64,000 bases of DNA from Mycobacterium paraffinicum (GTDB lineage Bacteria > Actinomycetota > Actinomycetes > Mycobacteriales > Mycobacteriaceae). Below, in pieces: positions 11,574 to 19,962 of this stretch. The position numbers and the translations under genes are program-made. How positions within the stretch are numbered: position 1 is the stretch's first letter; each line of letters opens with the position of its first letter. The notes beneath the pieces were generated by a model. It made no database searches, was not told where the DNA came from, and saw only the letters and a program-made list of their open reading frames with translations. Location of the stretch: assembly GCF_001907675.1 (NCBI RefSeq), contig NZ_MPNT01000018.1, forward strand, positions 1 through 64,000. The letters are read 5' to 3'.

Positions 11574-13564
11574 TCGAAGATTCCCCGCCGAGTGTCGCCC
11601 GGGGCCACGTGCGGCTGCAGGGTCTGTAGCCGCTCCGACGAATTCAATTGCCACGGAACCGAAGTCACCATCACGTTGGGCATGAACAGCAGCCGGCCCT
11701 TGAGCCGCAGCGCGCTCTGGTTGTGCAGCACCTGCTCCCACCAATGCCCCACCACGTACTCGGGGATGAACACGGTGACGACGGTGCGCGGCGACTCCTT
11801 GCTGACCCGCTTGACGTAATCGAGTATGGGGCGGGTGATTTCGCGGTAGGGCGAGGCGATGACCTTCAGCGGCACGCTGATGTCGCTTTCCTCCCACTGG
11901 TGCACCAGCTCGCGGGTCTCGGCATCGTCGACGCTGACGGTGAGCGCCTCGAGCACATCGGGACGGGTCGCGCGGGCGTAGGCCAGCGCCCGCAGCGTCG
12001 GCAGGTGCAGCTTGGACACCAGCACCAGGGCGTGGTTGCGGCTGGGCAGCACCACGTCGTGCTGGGTGGCCGCCTGCTCCTCCAGCTCCCGGGTGACGGT
12101 GCCGTAGTGCCGGTGGATCATCTTCATGATCAAGAACAGCAATCCCATCGCGAACAGCGCGATCCACGCGCCGGCGACGAACTTGGTGACCAGCACGACC
12201 AACAAAACGGCGCCGGTGGAGAGCAATCCGACCGTATTGACGACCCGGGAGCGCATCATCTTGCGCCGCGCCCGCGGATCTGTCTCGGTGCGCAGCAGCC
12301 GGGTCCAGTGCCGCACCATGCCGATCTGGCTCAGCGTGAAGGAAATGAACACCCCGACGATGTACAGCTGGATCAGGGCGGTGACCTCCGCACGGAACGC
12401 GACGATCGCCAACAGCGCCGCACCGGACAGGAACAGGATGCCGTTGGAGAACGCCAACCGGTCGCCGCGGGTGTGCAGCTGACGCGGCAGATAACTGTGC
12501 TGCGCCAGGACCGAACCGAGCACCGGGAAACCGTTGAACGCGGTGTTGGCCGCCAGCACCAGGATGAGCGCGGTGACCGTGGCGATCAGCAGGAAGCCGA
12601 TGTGGAAACTGCCGAACACCGTTTCGGCCAGCTGGGTGACCAGCGTCTTCTGGTAATAGCCGGGCGGCGCACCGGTCAGCTGCCGGGCGGGATCCTCGAC
12701 CAGCTGGACCCGGATCTTCTGGGCCAGCACGATGATGCCCATCAGCAGGATCACCGCGATCCCGCCGAGCATCAGCAGCGTCGTCGCCGCGTTGCGCGAC
12801 TTGGGCTTCTCGAACGCCGGAACGCCGTTGCTGATCGCCTCCACACCGGTCAGCGCCGCGCAGCCCGAGGAAAAGGACCGCGCCACCAGGAACGCCAGCG
12901 CGAAGCCGACGACCTGCCCGTGCTCGGCGTGCATCTGGAAGCCGGCGGACTCCGCCCGCAGCGGGTTGCCCAGCACGAAGATCCGAATCAGGCCCCAGCC
13001 GATCATGACGAAAACGCCGACGATGAACGCATACGTCGGGATCGCGAACGCCACCCCGGACTCCCGGATGCCGCGCAGGTTCAGCGCCATCACCAGCAGG
13101 ATGGACGCCACGCAGAACCAGACCTTGTGCTGGGCCACGATCGGGATGGCGGAGCCGATGTTCGCCATCGCCGACGCCGTCGAAACGGCAACGGTCAGAA
13201 CGTAATCCACCATCAGCGCGCTCGCGACCACCAGGCCGGCGGTATCGCCGAGATTGGTGGTGACGACCTCGTAGTCACCCCCGCCCGACGGGTAGGCGTG
13301 CACGTTCTGCCGATAGCTGGCGACCACCACCAGCATCACCGCGGCCACGGCGAGGCCGATCCAGGGCGTCAACGCATACGCCGTCACGCCGGCCACCGAG
13401 AGCATCAGGAAGACCTCTTCAGGCGCGTACGCCACCGAGGACAACGCATCGGAGGCGAACACCGGTAAGGCGATCCGCTTGGGCAGCAGGGTGTGACTCA
13501 GCCGGTCGCTTCGGAACGGCCGGCCAATCAGCAACCGACGCGCTGCGGTTGAAAGTTTGGACAC
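11570..13564 (-). CDS. APC-superfamily permease, KimA-like potassium importer (Rv2690c-like)
   Basis: A 664-residue membrane protein with about 12 transmembrane helices and a ~150-residue cytosolic C-terminus. Proteins of this group are usually called amino-acid permeases, but landmarks match the Bacillus K+ importer KimA (YdaO) along its whole length: SDALSSVAY (Asp39, Tyr46), FSSGCAALTGVEAISN, RGDRLAFSNGI, GVFISFTLSQIGM and the C-terminal LHNQSALRLKGRL. KimA co-imports K+ and protons and is inhibited by c-di-AMP; that role here is inference by family. The GTG at 13564 is supported by a -10 box 8 bases upstream; a GTG at 13585 is possible. It is divergent from ceoB, which fits K+ transport. 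Confidence 0.85.
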   Translation of the reverse strand: MSKLSTAARRLLIGRPFRSDRLSHTLLPKRIALPVFASDALSSVAYAPEEVFLMLSVAGVTAYALTPWIGLAVAAVMLVVVASYRQNVHAYPSGGGDYEVVTTNLGDTAGLVVASALMVDYVLTVAVSTASAMANIGSAIPIVAQHKVWFCVASILLVMALNLRGIRESGVAFAIPTYAFIVGVFVMIGWGLIRIFVLGNPLRAESAGFQMHAEHGQVVGFALAFLVARSFSSGCAALTGVEAISNGVPAFEKPKSRNAATTLLMLGGIAVILLMGIIVLAQKIRVQLVEDPARQLTGAPPGYYQKTLVTQLAETVFGSFHIGFLLIATVTALILVLAANTAFNGFPVLGSVLAQHSYLPRQLHTRGDRLAFSNGILFLSGAALLAIVAFRAEVTALIQLYIVGVFISFTLSQIGMVRHWTRLLRTETDPRARRKMMRSRVVNTVGLLSTGAVLLVVLVTKFVAGAWIALFAMGLLFLIMKMIHRHYGTVTRELEEQAATQHDVVLPSRNHALVLVSKLHLPTLRALAYARATRPDVLEALTVSVDDAETRELVHQWEESDISVPLKVIASPYREITRPILDYVKRVSKESPRTVVTVFIPEYVVGHWWEQVLHNQSALRLKGRLLFMPNVMVTSVPWQLNSSERLQTLQPHVAPGDTRRGIFD

Positions 13565-13572
13565 GAGAGCCA

Positions 13573-13578
13573 AGAGTA
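13573..13578 (-). promoter_or_regulatory. -10 box TACTCT upstream of the KimA-like gene
   Basis: TACTCT on the minus strand is 8 bases before the GTG at 13564. There is no Shine-Dalgarno sequence. It is a candidate leaderless promoter and decides between the two possible GTG starts. Confidence 0.4.
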
Positions 13579-13692
13579 AGCCCACACGGGTTTGGCGGTA
13601 GCTTCGTAGGCGAGAATGTTTGCCGACCCGAAATCGGCTGTCCGACGTGGGTTGCCGATGGGAGACGCAGGACGCGGCCGAGAGGATCGGAA

Positions 13693-14361
13693 GTGCGAGT
13701 AGTGGTGATGGGCTGCGGCCGCGTCGGTTCCTCGGTGGCCGACGGGCTATCGCGGATCGGCCACGACGTCGCGGTCATCGACCGCGACAGCACCGCCTTC
13801 AACCGGCTCAGCCCGGAATACGCCGGCGAGCGGGTGCTGGGGCAGGGGTTTGACCGCGACGTGCTGCTGAGGGCCGGCATCGAGGAGGCGGAGGCGTTTG
13901 CCGCCGTGTCGTCCGGGGATAACTCGAACATCATCTCGGCGCGGCTGGCCCGGGAGACCTTCGGCGTCAAGCGCGTGGTCGCCCGGATCTACGACGCCAA
14001 GCGCGCCGAGGTCTACGAACGCCTCGGCATTCCCACGATCGCCACCGTGCCCTGGACCACCGATCGCCTGCTCAACGCGCTGCTGCGGGACACCGAAACC
14101 GCCAAGTGGCGGGACCCGACCGGCACGGTGGCCGTCGCCGAGGTCGTCCTGCACGAGGAGTGGATCGGGCACCGGGTCACCGACCTCGAGCAGGCCACCG
14201 GCGCCCGCGTCGCCTTCCTGATCCGGTTCGGCGCCGGCGTCTTGCCGGAACCGAAGACGGTCCTGCAAGCCGGTGATCAGGTCTACGTCGCGGCGATCTC
14301 CGGCCGCGTGGCCGAGGCCGTGGCCATCGCGGCCCTGCCCCCCAGCGAAGACCTCGGTTAA
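13693..14361 (+). CDS. ceoB: TrkA-type potassium uptake regulatory subunit CeoB
   Basis: A 222-residue protein with an N-terminal RCK/TrkA-N Rossmann domain (VVVMGCGRVGSSVADGL at residues 3-19; the acidic end of beta-2 is VIDRD) and a C-terminal TrkA-C domain from about residue 135. Such subunits bind NAD(H) or nucleotides and gate a K+ transporter. The GTG at 13693 has GAGGA 7 bases upstream. It is followed after 10 bases by its paralogue ceoC. No TrkH/TrkG pore gene is present nearby, and the divergent KimA-like gene is the nearest K+ transporter. Equivalent to Rv2691. Confidence 0.92.
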   Translation: MRVVVMGCGRVGSSVADGLSRIGHDVAVIDRDSTAFNRLSPEYAGERVLGQGFDRDVLLRAGIEEAEAFAAVSSGDNSNIISARLARETFGVKRVVARIYDAKRAEVYERLGIPTIATVPWTTDRLLNALLRDTETAKWRDPTGTVAVAEVVLHEEWIGHRVTDLEQATGARVAFLIRFGAGVLPEPKTVLQAGDQVYVAAISGRVAEAVAIAALPPSEDLG

Positions 14362-14371
14362 GGAGCGACAC

Positions 14372-15049
14372 ATGAAGGTAGCTGTCGCCGGGGCCGGCGC
14401 GGTCGGCCGCTCCGTCAGTCGCGAGCTCGTCGGCAACGGTCACGACGTGACGCTGATCGAGCGCAACCCCGACCATGTCGACGTCGACGCCATCCCCGCC
14501 GCGCACTGGCGGCTCGGCGACGCCTGCGAACTCAGCCTGCTGGAATCGGTACGCCTGCACGAGTTCGACGTGGTGGTGGCCGCGACCGGCGACGACAAGG
14601 CCAACGTCGTGCTCAGCCTGCTGGCCAAGACCGAATTCGCGGTGCCCCGGGTGGTCGCCCGGGTCAACGACCCCCGCAACGAATGGCTGTTCACCGACGC
14701 CTGGGGTGTCGACGTGGCGGTCTCCACACCGCGCATGCTGGCCTCGCTGATCGAAGAGGCCGTCGCCGTCGGTGATCTGGTGCGGCTCATGGAATTTCGC
14801 CGCGGGCAGGCCAACCTCGTCGAGATCACGCTGCCCGACGACACGCCCTGGGGCGGCAAGCCGGTGCGCAGGCTGCAGCTGCCCCGGGACGCCTCACTGG
14901 TGACGATCCTGCGCGGCCCGCGGGTGATCGTGCCCGAGGCGGACGAGCCGCTGGAAGGCGGCGACGAGCTGCTCTTCGTCGCGGTCGCGGAGGCCGAAGA
15001 GGATCTGCGCAAGCTCCTGCTGCCGGACGGCCCGGGGCTCGACGACTAG
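14372..15049 (+). CDS. ceoC: TrkA-type potassium uptake regulatory subunit CeoC
   Basis: A 225-residue paralogue of CeoB with the same layout: a TrkA-N nucleotide-binding domain (VAVAGAGAVGRSVSREL, then LIERN) and a TrkA-C domain (from about residue 130). The ATG at 14372 is preceded by AGGAG with ideal spacing. It probably works as a heteromeric pair with CeoB to control K+ uptake. Equivalent to Rv2692. A two-copy tandem repeat begins one base after its stop codon. Confidence 0.92.
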   Translation: MKVAVAGAGAVGRSVSRELVGNGHDVTLIERNPDHVDVDAIPAAHWRLGDACELSLLESVRLHEFDVVVAATGDDKANVVLSLLAKTEFAVPRVVARVNDPRNEWLFTDAWGVDVAVSTPRMLASLIEEAVAVGDLVRLMEFRRGQANLVEITLPDDTPWGGKPVRRLQLPRDASLVTILRGPRVIVPEADEPLEGGDELLFVAVAEAEEDLRKLLLPDGPGLDD

Positions 15050-15157
15050 GGCCGATGGCGGTGACCCGCAGCGCCCGGCTACGCCGCGCTCGCGATCACC
15101 GCCGGCCGATGGCGGCGACCCGCAGCGCCCGGCTCCGCCGCGCTCGCGATCACCGCT
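15050..15157. repeat. Two tandem copies of a 54-bp intergenic repeat
   Basis: Copies at 15050-15103 and 15104-15157 differ at only about three positions. Each begins GGCCGATGGCGG and ends CGCGATCACCGC. The array exactly fills the gap between the ceoC stop and the stop of the convergent DUF3159 gene. Size, position and tandem form resemble mycobacterial interspersed repetitive units used for strain typing. Confidence 0.85.
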
Positions 15158-15875
15158 AGTCGCTGACGGAGTCGGCGTCGATCGGGGCCCGGGGGTCGCC
15201 GCCCGGGAGCATGGCACGCTGCGCGGACTTGACCGCCAGGTACGTCACGAGCGCGGCCGCCACGGTCAGCGGCCACCCCATCGCTATGCGCGCGACGGCC
15301 AGCCAACCCGTCCGGTCGGCGTGGTAGAGCAGGCCCTGGACCACGAAACGGGCGGCGAATACCAGCACCCAGCAGATCGAGGCGATGTCGAGCGCGCGGA
15401 GGGCCCGCGGGACCTCGCGCCAGCCGTGACCCCGCCCGGTGGCCCAGGTCCACACGTAGCCGACGAGTGGCCGCCGGATGACGACCGACGCCGCGACGAC
15501 CACCGCCCACAGCAGCGACATCCAGATGCCCAGCAGGAAGTAGCCCTTGGACTCGCCCACGACGTAGGCGACCAGCGCGCAGATCGCCACGCCGAAGAAC
15601 CCGGAGAGGGCGGGCTGCAGGGAGTCCCGTCGGATCAGGCGCCACACCAAGACCAGCCCGGCCGCGGTCAGCGCGGAGGCGATCGCCGCGAACAAGCCCG
15701 ACACGCTCGACGCAATGACGAAGATCACAACGGGCAGCGACGAATAGACGACCCCGCTGACGCCGCCCGCCTGCCGCAGCAGCCGTTCCGCCGTGATGAG
15801 GTTGACGGTCGCGCGCTCAGCCGCGCCCGACTCGTGGGGTCCTGAACTCGACCCCCGATCGTCGGGTCGGGTCAC
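15156..15875 (-). CDS. DUF3159 family membrane protein (Rv2693c-like)
   Basis: A 239-residue integral membrane protein with about six hydrophobic helices (beginning VVYSSLPVVIFVIASSV near residue 44) and a conserved RRDSLQPALSGFFGVAICALVA region. The function is unknown. The GTG at 15875 overlaps the upstream OB-fold gene's stop as GTGA, so the pair is translationally coupled. Its stop codon touches the tandem repeat array. Confidence 0.85.
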   Translation of the reverse strand: MTRPDDRGSSSGPHESGAAERATVNLITAERLLRQAGGVSGVVYSSLPVVIFVIASSVSGLFAAIASALTAAGLVLVWRLIRRDSLQPALSGFFGVAICALVAYVVGESKGYFLLGIWMSLLWAVVVAASVVIRRPLVGYVWTWATGRGHGWREVPRALRALDIASICWVLVFAARFVVQGLLYHADRTGWLAVARIAMGWPLTVAAALVTYLAVKSAQRAMLPGGDPRAPIDADSVSD

Positions 15876-16240
15876 CGCTGAATTTCGTAGTGCGGGTTGT
15901 AGATGGCCTTGGTGCCGTTCTCCAGCTTGCCCAGCCGGCCCCGAACCCGCAGCTTGCGGCCCGAGTCGATGCCGGGGATCCGGCGCTGACCCAACCACAC
16001 CAACGTGACGGTGTCGCTGCCGTCGAACAGCTCGGCGCGGACACCGCCCGCGCAGGCCTTACCATTACATTCCACGCTGCGCAGCGTGCCGACCATCGTG
16101 ACCTCCTGGCCACGCTCGCAGTCGATAACCCGTTGCGCGCCAGTGCTCGCGACCTCGTCGGACAACTCCTCGGAGTCGCGTTGCTCCGGCGCCTCCGTCA
16201 AACGACGGCTGAGCCGGCGCAGATATCCTTGGGCCCCCAT
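15872..16240 (-). CDS. OB-fold nucleic-acid-binding protein (Rv2694c-like)
   Basis: A 122-residue protein, exactly the H37Rv Rv2694c length, with an OB-fold of the tRNA_anti type: GQEVTMVGTLRSVE, then FDGSDTVTLVWLGQRRIPGI and GRKLRVRGRLG. It contains two cysteines (CNGKAC). Probably a small single-strand nucleic-acid binder of unknown role. The ATG at 16240 (MGAQGYLRRL) is chosen by length. First gene of a two-gene operon with DUF3159. Confidence 0.85.
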   Translation of the reverse strand: MGAQGYLRRLSRRLTEAPEQRDSEELSDEVASTGAQRVIDCERGQEVTMVGTLRSVECNGKACAGGVRAELFDGSDTVTLVWLGQRRIPGIDSGRKLRVRGRLGKLENGTKAIYNPHYEIQR

Positions 16241-16376
16241 GGCCACTCCTGACAATGCTGTTAAGCCTCGGCGCTTCACCTATGCCAACGGACACCGTAG
16301 ACCTGTTGGTTCCCGCGCGCCAACCGACTCAAACGTCGTGTTGGAGCGGGGCTGAACGCCGGGGCACTATCAGGGG

Positions 16377-17078
16377 GTGGCTGTCGACCTGCGGGGTGTC
16401 ACGACGGTGTTGTTGCCCGGCACCGGGTCCGACGACGACTACGTTCAGCGGGCGTTTTCGGGCCCGTTGGGCGACGTGGGAGCGGTGCTGGTGGCCCCGC
16501 CGCCGCGGCCGGATCGGTTGATCGACGGCTACGTGTCGGCCTTGGATGCCGCCGCGCGCACCGGCCCGATCGCCGTCGGCGGCGTGTCGATCGGCGCGGC
16601 GGTGGCGGCCGCCTGGGCACTGGCTCATGCGGATAAGGCGGTCGCCGCCCTGGCCGCGCTGCCGGCGTGGGCCGGCGACCCCGAAGCGGCGCCCGCGGCG
16701 CTCGCGGCGCGGTATACGGCGTCGCAGCTGCGCGCCGACGGGCTGGCCGTGACGACCGGTCAGATGCGGGCGTCCAGCCCGCCGTGGCTGGCCGACGAGC
16801 TGGCCCGGTCGTGGCGGGCGCAGTGGCCGCAACTGCCCGACGCGATGGACGAGGCCGCCGCCTACGTGGCGCCCAGCCGTGCCGCGCTGGCCCGGCTGTC
16901 CGTGCCCCTGGGCGTGGCGGCCGCGGTCGACGATCCGATCCATCCGCTGGATGTCGGTGTGGAGTGGGTCGACGCCGCGCCGCGCGCGGCGCTGCGGACG
17001 GTGACGCTCGACCAGATCGGCGCGGACCCCGCCGCGCTGGGCGCGGCGTGCCTGGCCGCGCTCGCCGACGCCAGCTGA
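16377..17078 (+). CDS. Alpha/beta hydrolase-like protein (Rv2695-like)
   Basis: A 233-residue protein with an alpha/beta-hydrolase outline: a VLLPGTGSDDDY loop near residue 11, and a nucleophile elbow GGVSIGAAVAA (Ser near residue 70). It lacks a clearly recognisable full catalytic triad by eye, so activity is uncertain. It starts with GTG at 16377, directly after a GGGGG run that may serve as ribosome binding site. It converges with the DUF3710 gene. Confidence 0.8.
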   Translation: MAVDLRGVTTVLLPGTGSDDDYVQRAFSGPLGDVGAVLVAPPPRPDRLIDGYVSALDAAARTGPIAVGGVSIGAAVAAAWALAHADKAVAALAALPAWAGDPEAAPAALAARYTASQLRADGLAVTTGQMRASSPPWLADELARSWRAQWPQLPDAMDEAAAYVAPSRAALARLSVPLGVAAAVDDPIHPLDVGVEWVDAAPRAALRTVTLDQIGADPAALGAACLAALADAS

Positions 17079-17086
17079 AGGGCGGG

Positions 17087-17839
17087 TCAGCCGCCGGTGG
17101 TGGTCCGCAGCTGCTGCATGGCCGAGCCCTCGACGCTGCGGCGCGCCGCCGGCTCGTTGGACCCCGCCTCGGCCTCGCCTTGTTGTTGGGCCTGTTGCGC
17201 CTCGGCTTGTTGGGCGGCCGCGGCTTCCCGCAGTTGCTGCGCCATCGGCTCGGGCAGCTGCACGGTCAACGGCGTGCGCACCGGAAGGGGCGTGTCGCCA
17301 CGGCGAACGACGGTGTCGGCCAACGCCGCTCGCGCTTCCTGCTCGAGAGCCTCCATGGTCTCGTGCGGGCCGTTGATGACGCAGCGGATCATCCAGCGGT
17401 AGCCGTCGACCCCGATGAAGCGCACCGCCCCGGACGCGGAGCCGACCACCTCGCGGCCCCACGGCCCGTCCTTGATGCTGACTTTGGCCGAGTCCTTGCG
17501 CAGCGAATCGGCGAGCTCACCGGCCACCTCGCGCCACAGGCCACCCGTCTTCGGCGCCGCGTAGGCGGCGATGGTGAAGCGGCCGTTGGGCGTGACGACC
17601 CACACCGCGCTCGGGACCCCGGTCTCGGTCAGCTCCACCTGCAGCTGGCCCGCCTCCGGCATGGGGATGAGCACCGAGCCCAGGTCCAGGCGCGCCAGCT
17701 CCGCGACCGATGGGTCGTCGAAGTCGTCGATGTCGAATGGGCCCTCGAGCTCCTCGTCGTACTCGTCGTCGATCGGGTCGGCGGCAGCTTGCGCGTCCAC
17801 CGGCTCGTCACTGTCGTCGTTGCGTCTCTTAAGTGCCAT
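17087..17839 (-). CDS. DUF3710 family protein (Rv2696c-like)
   Basis: A 250-residue protein of an actinobacterial family of unknown function. It has an acidic N-terminus (DEYDEELEGPFDIDDFDD), a central conserved domain with DGPWGREVVG and GVDGYRWMIRCVINGP, and a glutamine/alanine-rich C-terminal tail (AAAAQQAEAQQAQQQ). The ATG at 17839 overlaps the dut stop by one base (TGATG); a GTG one codon earlier is an equal alternative. It is in an operon with dut. Confidence 0.86.
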   Translation of the reverse strand: MALKRRNDDSDEPVDAQAAADPIDDEYDEELEGPFDIDDFDDPSVAELARLDLGSVLIPMPEAGQLQVELTETGVPSAVWVVTPNGRFTIAAYAAPKTGGLWREVAGELADSLRKDSAKVSIKDGPWGREVVGSASGAVRFIGVDGYRWMIRCVINGPHETMEALEQEARAALADTVVRRGDTPLPVRTPLTVQLPEPMAQQLREAAAAQQAEAQQAQQQGEAEAGSNEPAARRSVEGSAMQQLRTTTGG

Positions 17840-18303
17840 CACAAACTCGCATGTCCGCCGGAGGAACCGTGGCCACCGTCGCCACGGGAGGTTTCGGCCA
17901 GCCCGGCCTCGTCGAAGGACGACACCTCGACCAGCTCGACCAACTCGACCCGCTGCACCAGCAGCTGGGCGATGCGGTCGCCACGATGCACCACGATGGG
18001 CTCGGCAGGGTCGAGGTTGATCAGCGCCACCTTGATCTCGCCGCGATAGCCCGCGTCGATGGTGCCGGGACTGTTGACGATCGAAAGCCCCACGCGCGAC
18101 GCCAATCCGGAACGCGGGTGGACCAACCCGACCATCCCGAACGGGATCGCGACCGCGACGCCGGTGCGCACCAGGGCGCGTCGCCCGGGTTCCAGCTTGA
18201 GGTCTTCCGCGCTGTAGAGATCCACTCCCGCATCGCCCTCATGGGCGCGCGTGGGCAGTGGAAGCTCGGGATCGAGGCGGATGATGGCCAGACTGGTCGA
18301 CAC
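17839..18303 (-). CDS. dut: Deoxyuridine 5'-triphosphate nucleotidohydrolase
   Basis: A 154-residue trimeric dUTPase, the same length as H37Rv Dut (Rv2697c). It hydrolyses dUTP to dUMP and pyrophosphate, keeping uracil out of DNA and feeding dTMP synthesis. Visible motifs: GDAGVDLYS (I), [11 protein letters not shown] (III core), [13 protein letters not shown] and the C-terminal [12 protein letters not shown] arm (V) that closes over the substrate. The GTG at 18303 lies 8 bases after a TAGTCT -10 box, so the transcript is probably leaderless. Confidence 0.97.
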   Translation of the reverse strand: MSTSLAIIRLDPELPLPTRAHEGDAGVDLYSAEDLKLEPGRRALVRTGVAVAIPFGMVGLVHPRSGLASRVGLSIVNSPGTIDAGYRGEIKVALINLDPAEPIVVHRGDRIAQLLVQRVELVELVEVSSFDEAGLAETSRGDGGHGSSGGHASL

Positions 18304-18311
18304 GGGGCCAC

Positions 18312-18317
18312 AGACTA
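18312..18317 (-). promoter_or_regulatory. -10 box TAGTCT for dut
   Basis: On the minus strand TAGTCT ends 8 bases before the dut GTG. It shares two bases with the plus-strand -10 box TACCCT of the DUF3093 gene. Confidence 0.45.
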
Positions 18318-18321
18318 CCCT
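18316..18321 (+). promoter_or_regulatory. -10 box TACCCT for the DUF3093 gene
   Basis: TACCCT is followed by 7 bases and the GTG at 18329, with no Shine-Dalgarno sequence. It overlaps the opposite-strand dut -10 box, making a compact bidirectional promoter within 25 bases. Confidence 0.45.
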
Positions 18322-18328
18322 TGACTGC

Positions 18329-18814
18329 GTGTCCGGTACGCGCGTCGCGCCGCACAGTGTGCGATATCGCGAACGACTGTGGGTGCCATGGTGGTGGTGG
18401 CCGCTGGCCTTCGGCCTGGCGGGCCTGATCGCGTTCGAAGTCAACATGGGTGTCGCCCCCCGACCCTCCTGGCTGCCATACGCGACGCTGTTCGCGGTGG
18501 CGGCCGGAGCGCTGTTGTGGCTGGGCCGCGTGGAAGTCCGGGTCACCGCCGACCCGAACGTCCCCGGCGGGGTCGAACTGTGGGCCGGTGAGGCGCATCT
18601 GCCGGTCACCGTGATCGCCCGGTCCGCTTCGGTCGCCCCGCCGGCCAAGTCCGCGGCGCTGGGCCGCCAACTCGACCCGGCGGCGTTCGTCCTGCATCGG
18701 GCGTGGGTCGGGCCGATGATCTTGGTCGTCCTCGATGACCCGGACGACCCGACGCCGTACTGGCTGGTGAGTTGCCGCCACCCGGAGCGGGTGCTGTCGG
18801 CATTGCGCAGCTGA
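18329..18814 (+). CDS. DUF3093 family membrane protein (Rv2698-like)
   Basis: A 161-residue protein, the same size as H37Rv Rv2698. Two hydrophobic helices occupy about residues 17-60 ([18 protein letters not shown] and the following [13 protein letters not shown]), followed by a cytosolic beta-rich domain ending in a conserved [15 protein letters not shown]. The function is unknown. It is divergent from dut with only 25 bases between start codons. Confidence 0.86.
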   Translation: MSGTRVAPHSVRYRERLWVPWWWWPLAFGLAGLIAFEVNMGVAPRPSWLPYATLFAVAAGALLWLGRVEVRVTADPNVPGGVELWAGEAHLPVTVIARSASVAPPAKSAALGRQLDPAAFVLHRAWVGPMILVVLDDPDDPTPYWLVSCRHPERVLSALRS

Positions 18815-18818
18815 CCGA

Positions 18819-19121
18819 TCAGGCTGCGCAGTCGGTACAGATCATCAGGCCGTTCTTCTCGCTGGCCAGCCGGCTGCGGTGTTGCACCAGGAAGCAGCTC
18901 GAGCAGGTGAACTCGTCAGCCTGCTTCGGAATGACGCGCACCGACAGTTCTTCCCCGGAAAGGTCGGCGCCAGGCAGCTCAAAAGATTCAGCGGTTTCGG
19001 ATTCGTCGACGTCGACGACGGCCGATGCCGCCTCGTTGCGTCGTGCTTTCAGCTCCTCCAGCGAGTCCTCCGAGACATCGTCGGTCTCGGTGCGCCGCGG
19101 AGCGTCGTAGTCGGTAGGCAT
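18819..19121 (-). CDS. DUF4193 family zinc-ribbon protein (Rv2699c-like)
   Basis: A 100-residue acidic protein ending in a probable zinc site, [13 protein letters not shown] ... CTDC (C-x2-C and C-x2-C). Widely conserved in actinobacteria, with the function unknown; the family is often highly expressed. A GGGGA ribosome binding site lies 8 bases before the ATG. Confidence 0.9.
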   Translation of the reverse strand: MPTDYDAPRRTETDDVSEDSLEELKARRNEAASAVVDVDESETAESFELPGADLSGEELSVRVIPKQADEFTCSSCFLVQHRSRLASEKNGLMICTDCAA

Positions 19122-19292
19122 ATCTGTTCCCCTGCCCTATTGCCTCTGCATGCCCTCGTAATCTCAAGCATCGCTTTGTACCAGCGTCGAACGCATCCAC
19201 CAAATGATTCGTGCCCAGATCGCGGCCCCGTTCTCTGTGATTTACGTCACACACCCATATTGGCCCTTGCGTTCGCCTTTGAACAGTGCGTT

Positions 19293-19298
19293 TAGAGT
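19293..19298 (+). promoter_or_regulatory. -10 box TAGAGT of a probable leaderless cei transcript
   Basis: TAGAGT is followed by 6 bases and the GTG at 19305, with no ribosome binding site. Confidence 0.5.
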
Positions 19299-19304
19299 GC
19301 TCCT

Positions 19305-19955
19305 GTGGTCGCACAAATCACCGAGGGTACTGCCTTCGACAAGCACGGCCGGCCGTTCCGGCGACGCAATCCCCGGCCCGCCATCGTCGTGGTGGTTCTC
19401 CTGGTGGTGGCGACCGCCGTGGTCTGGACGGTCGCGCTGACCCGGCCGGCCAAGGTGCACGAGGTCGCGGTGTGCAACCCGCCGCCGAAGGGGCCGAATT
19501 CGACGCCGGCTCAGCTCGGCGAGCAGGTGTCGCGGAGCGCAATGATGGACGTCACGCCCGCCAAGCTCAACGACACCAAGGTCCGCGTCCTCAACGCCAG
19601 CGGCCGCGGCGGGCAGGCCGGCGACGTCGCCGGTGCGCTGAAAGACCTTGGCTTCGCTCAGCCGACCGCCGCCAACGATCCGCTCTATGCGGGCACCCGG
19701 CTCACCTGCCAGGGCCAGATCCGCTTCGGCACCGCGGGGCAAGCCACCGCGGCCACGGTGTGGCTGGTGGCGCCGTGCATGGAGTTGTTCAACGACAACC
19801 GCGCCGACGACTCCGTCGACCTGTCGTTGGGAACGGACTTCACCGCGCTGGCCCACAACGACGACATCGATGCCGTACTGGCCACCCTGCGCCCCGGCGC
19901 CACCGAGCCGTCGGACCCCGCGCTGCTCACCAAGATTCACTCCAGCAGCTGCTGA
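19305..19955 (+). CDS. cei: Cei, cell envelope integrity protein with LytR_C domain
   Basis: A 216-residue protein, exactly the length of Rv2700 (Cei). It has a short cytosolic N-terminus, one transmembrane helix at about residues 26-46 (IVVVVLLVVATAVVWTVAL) and an extracellular LytR_C-type domain containing VRVLNASGRGGQAGDVAGAL. Cei supports envelope integrity and virulence in M. tuberculosis. It converges with suhB, and a short inverted repeat CTGACG-AAC-CGTCAG overlaps the two gene ends. Confidence 0.92.
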   Translation: MVAQITEGTAFDKHGRPFRRRNPRPAIVVVVLLVVATAVVWTVALTRPAKVHEVAVCNPPPKGPNSTPAQLGEQVSRSAMMDVTPAKLNDTKVRVLNASGRGGQAGDVAGALKDLGFAQPTAANDPLYAGTRLTCQGQIRFGTAGQATAATVWLVAPCMELFNDNRADDSVDLSLGTDFTALAHNDDIDAVLATLRPGATEPSDPALLTKIHSSSC

Positions 19956-19962
19956 CGAACCG

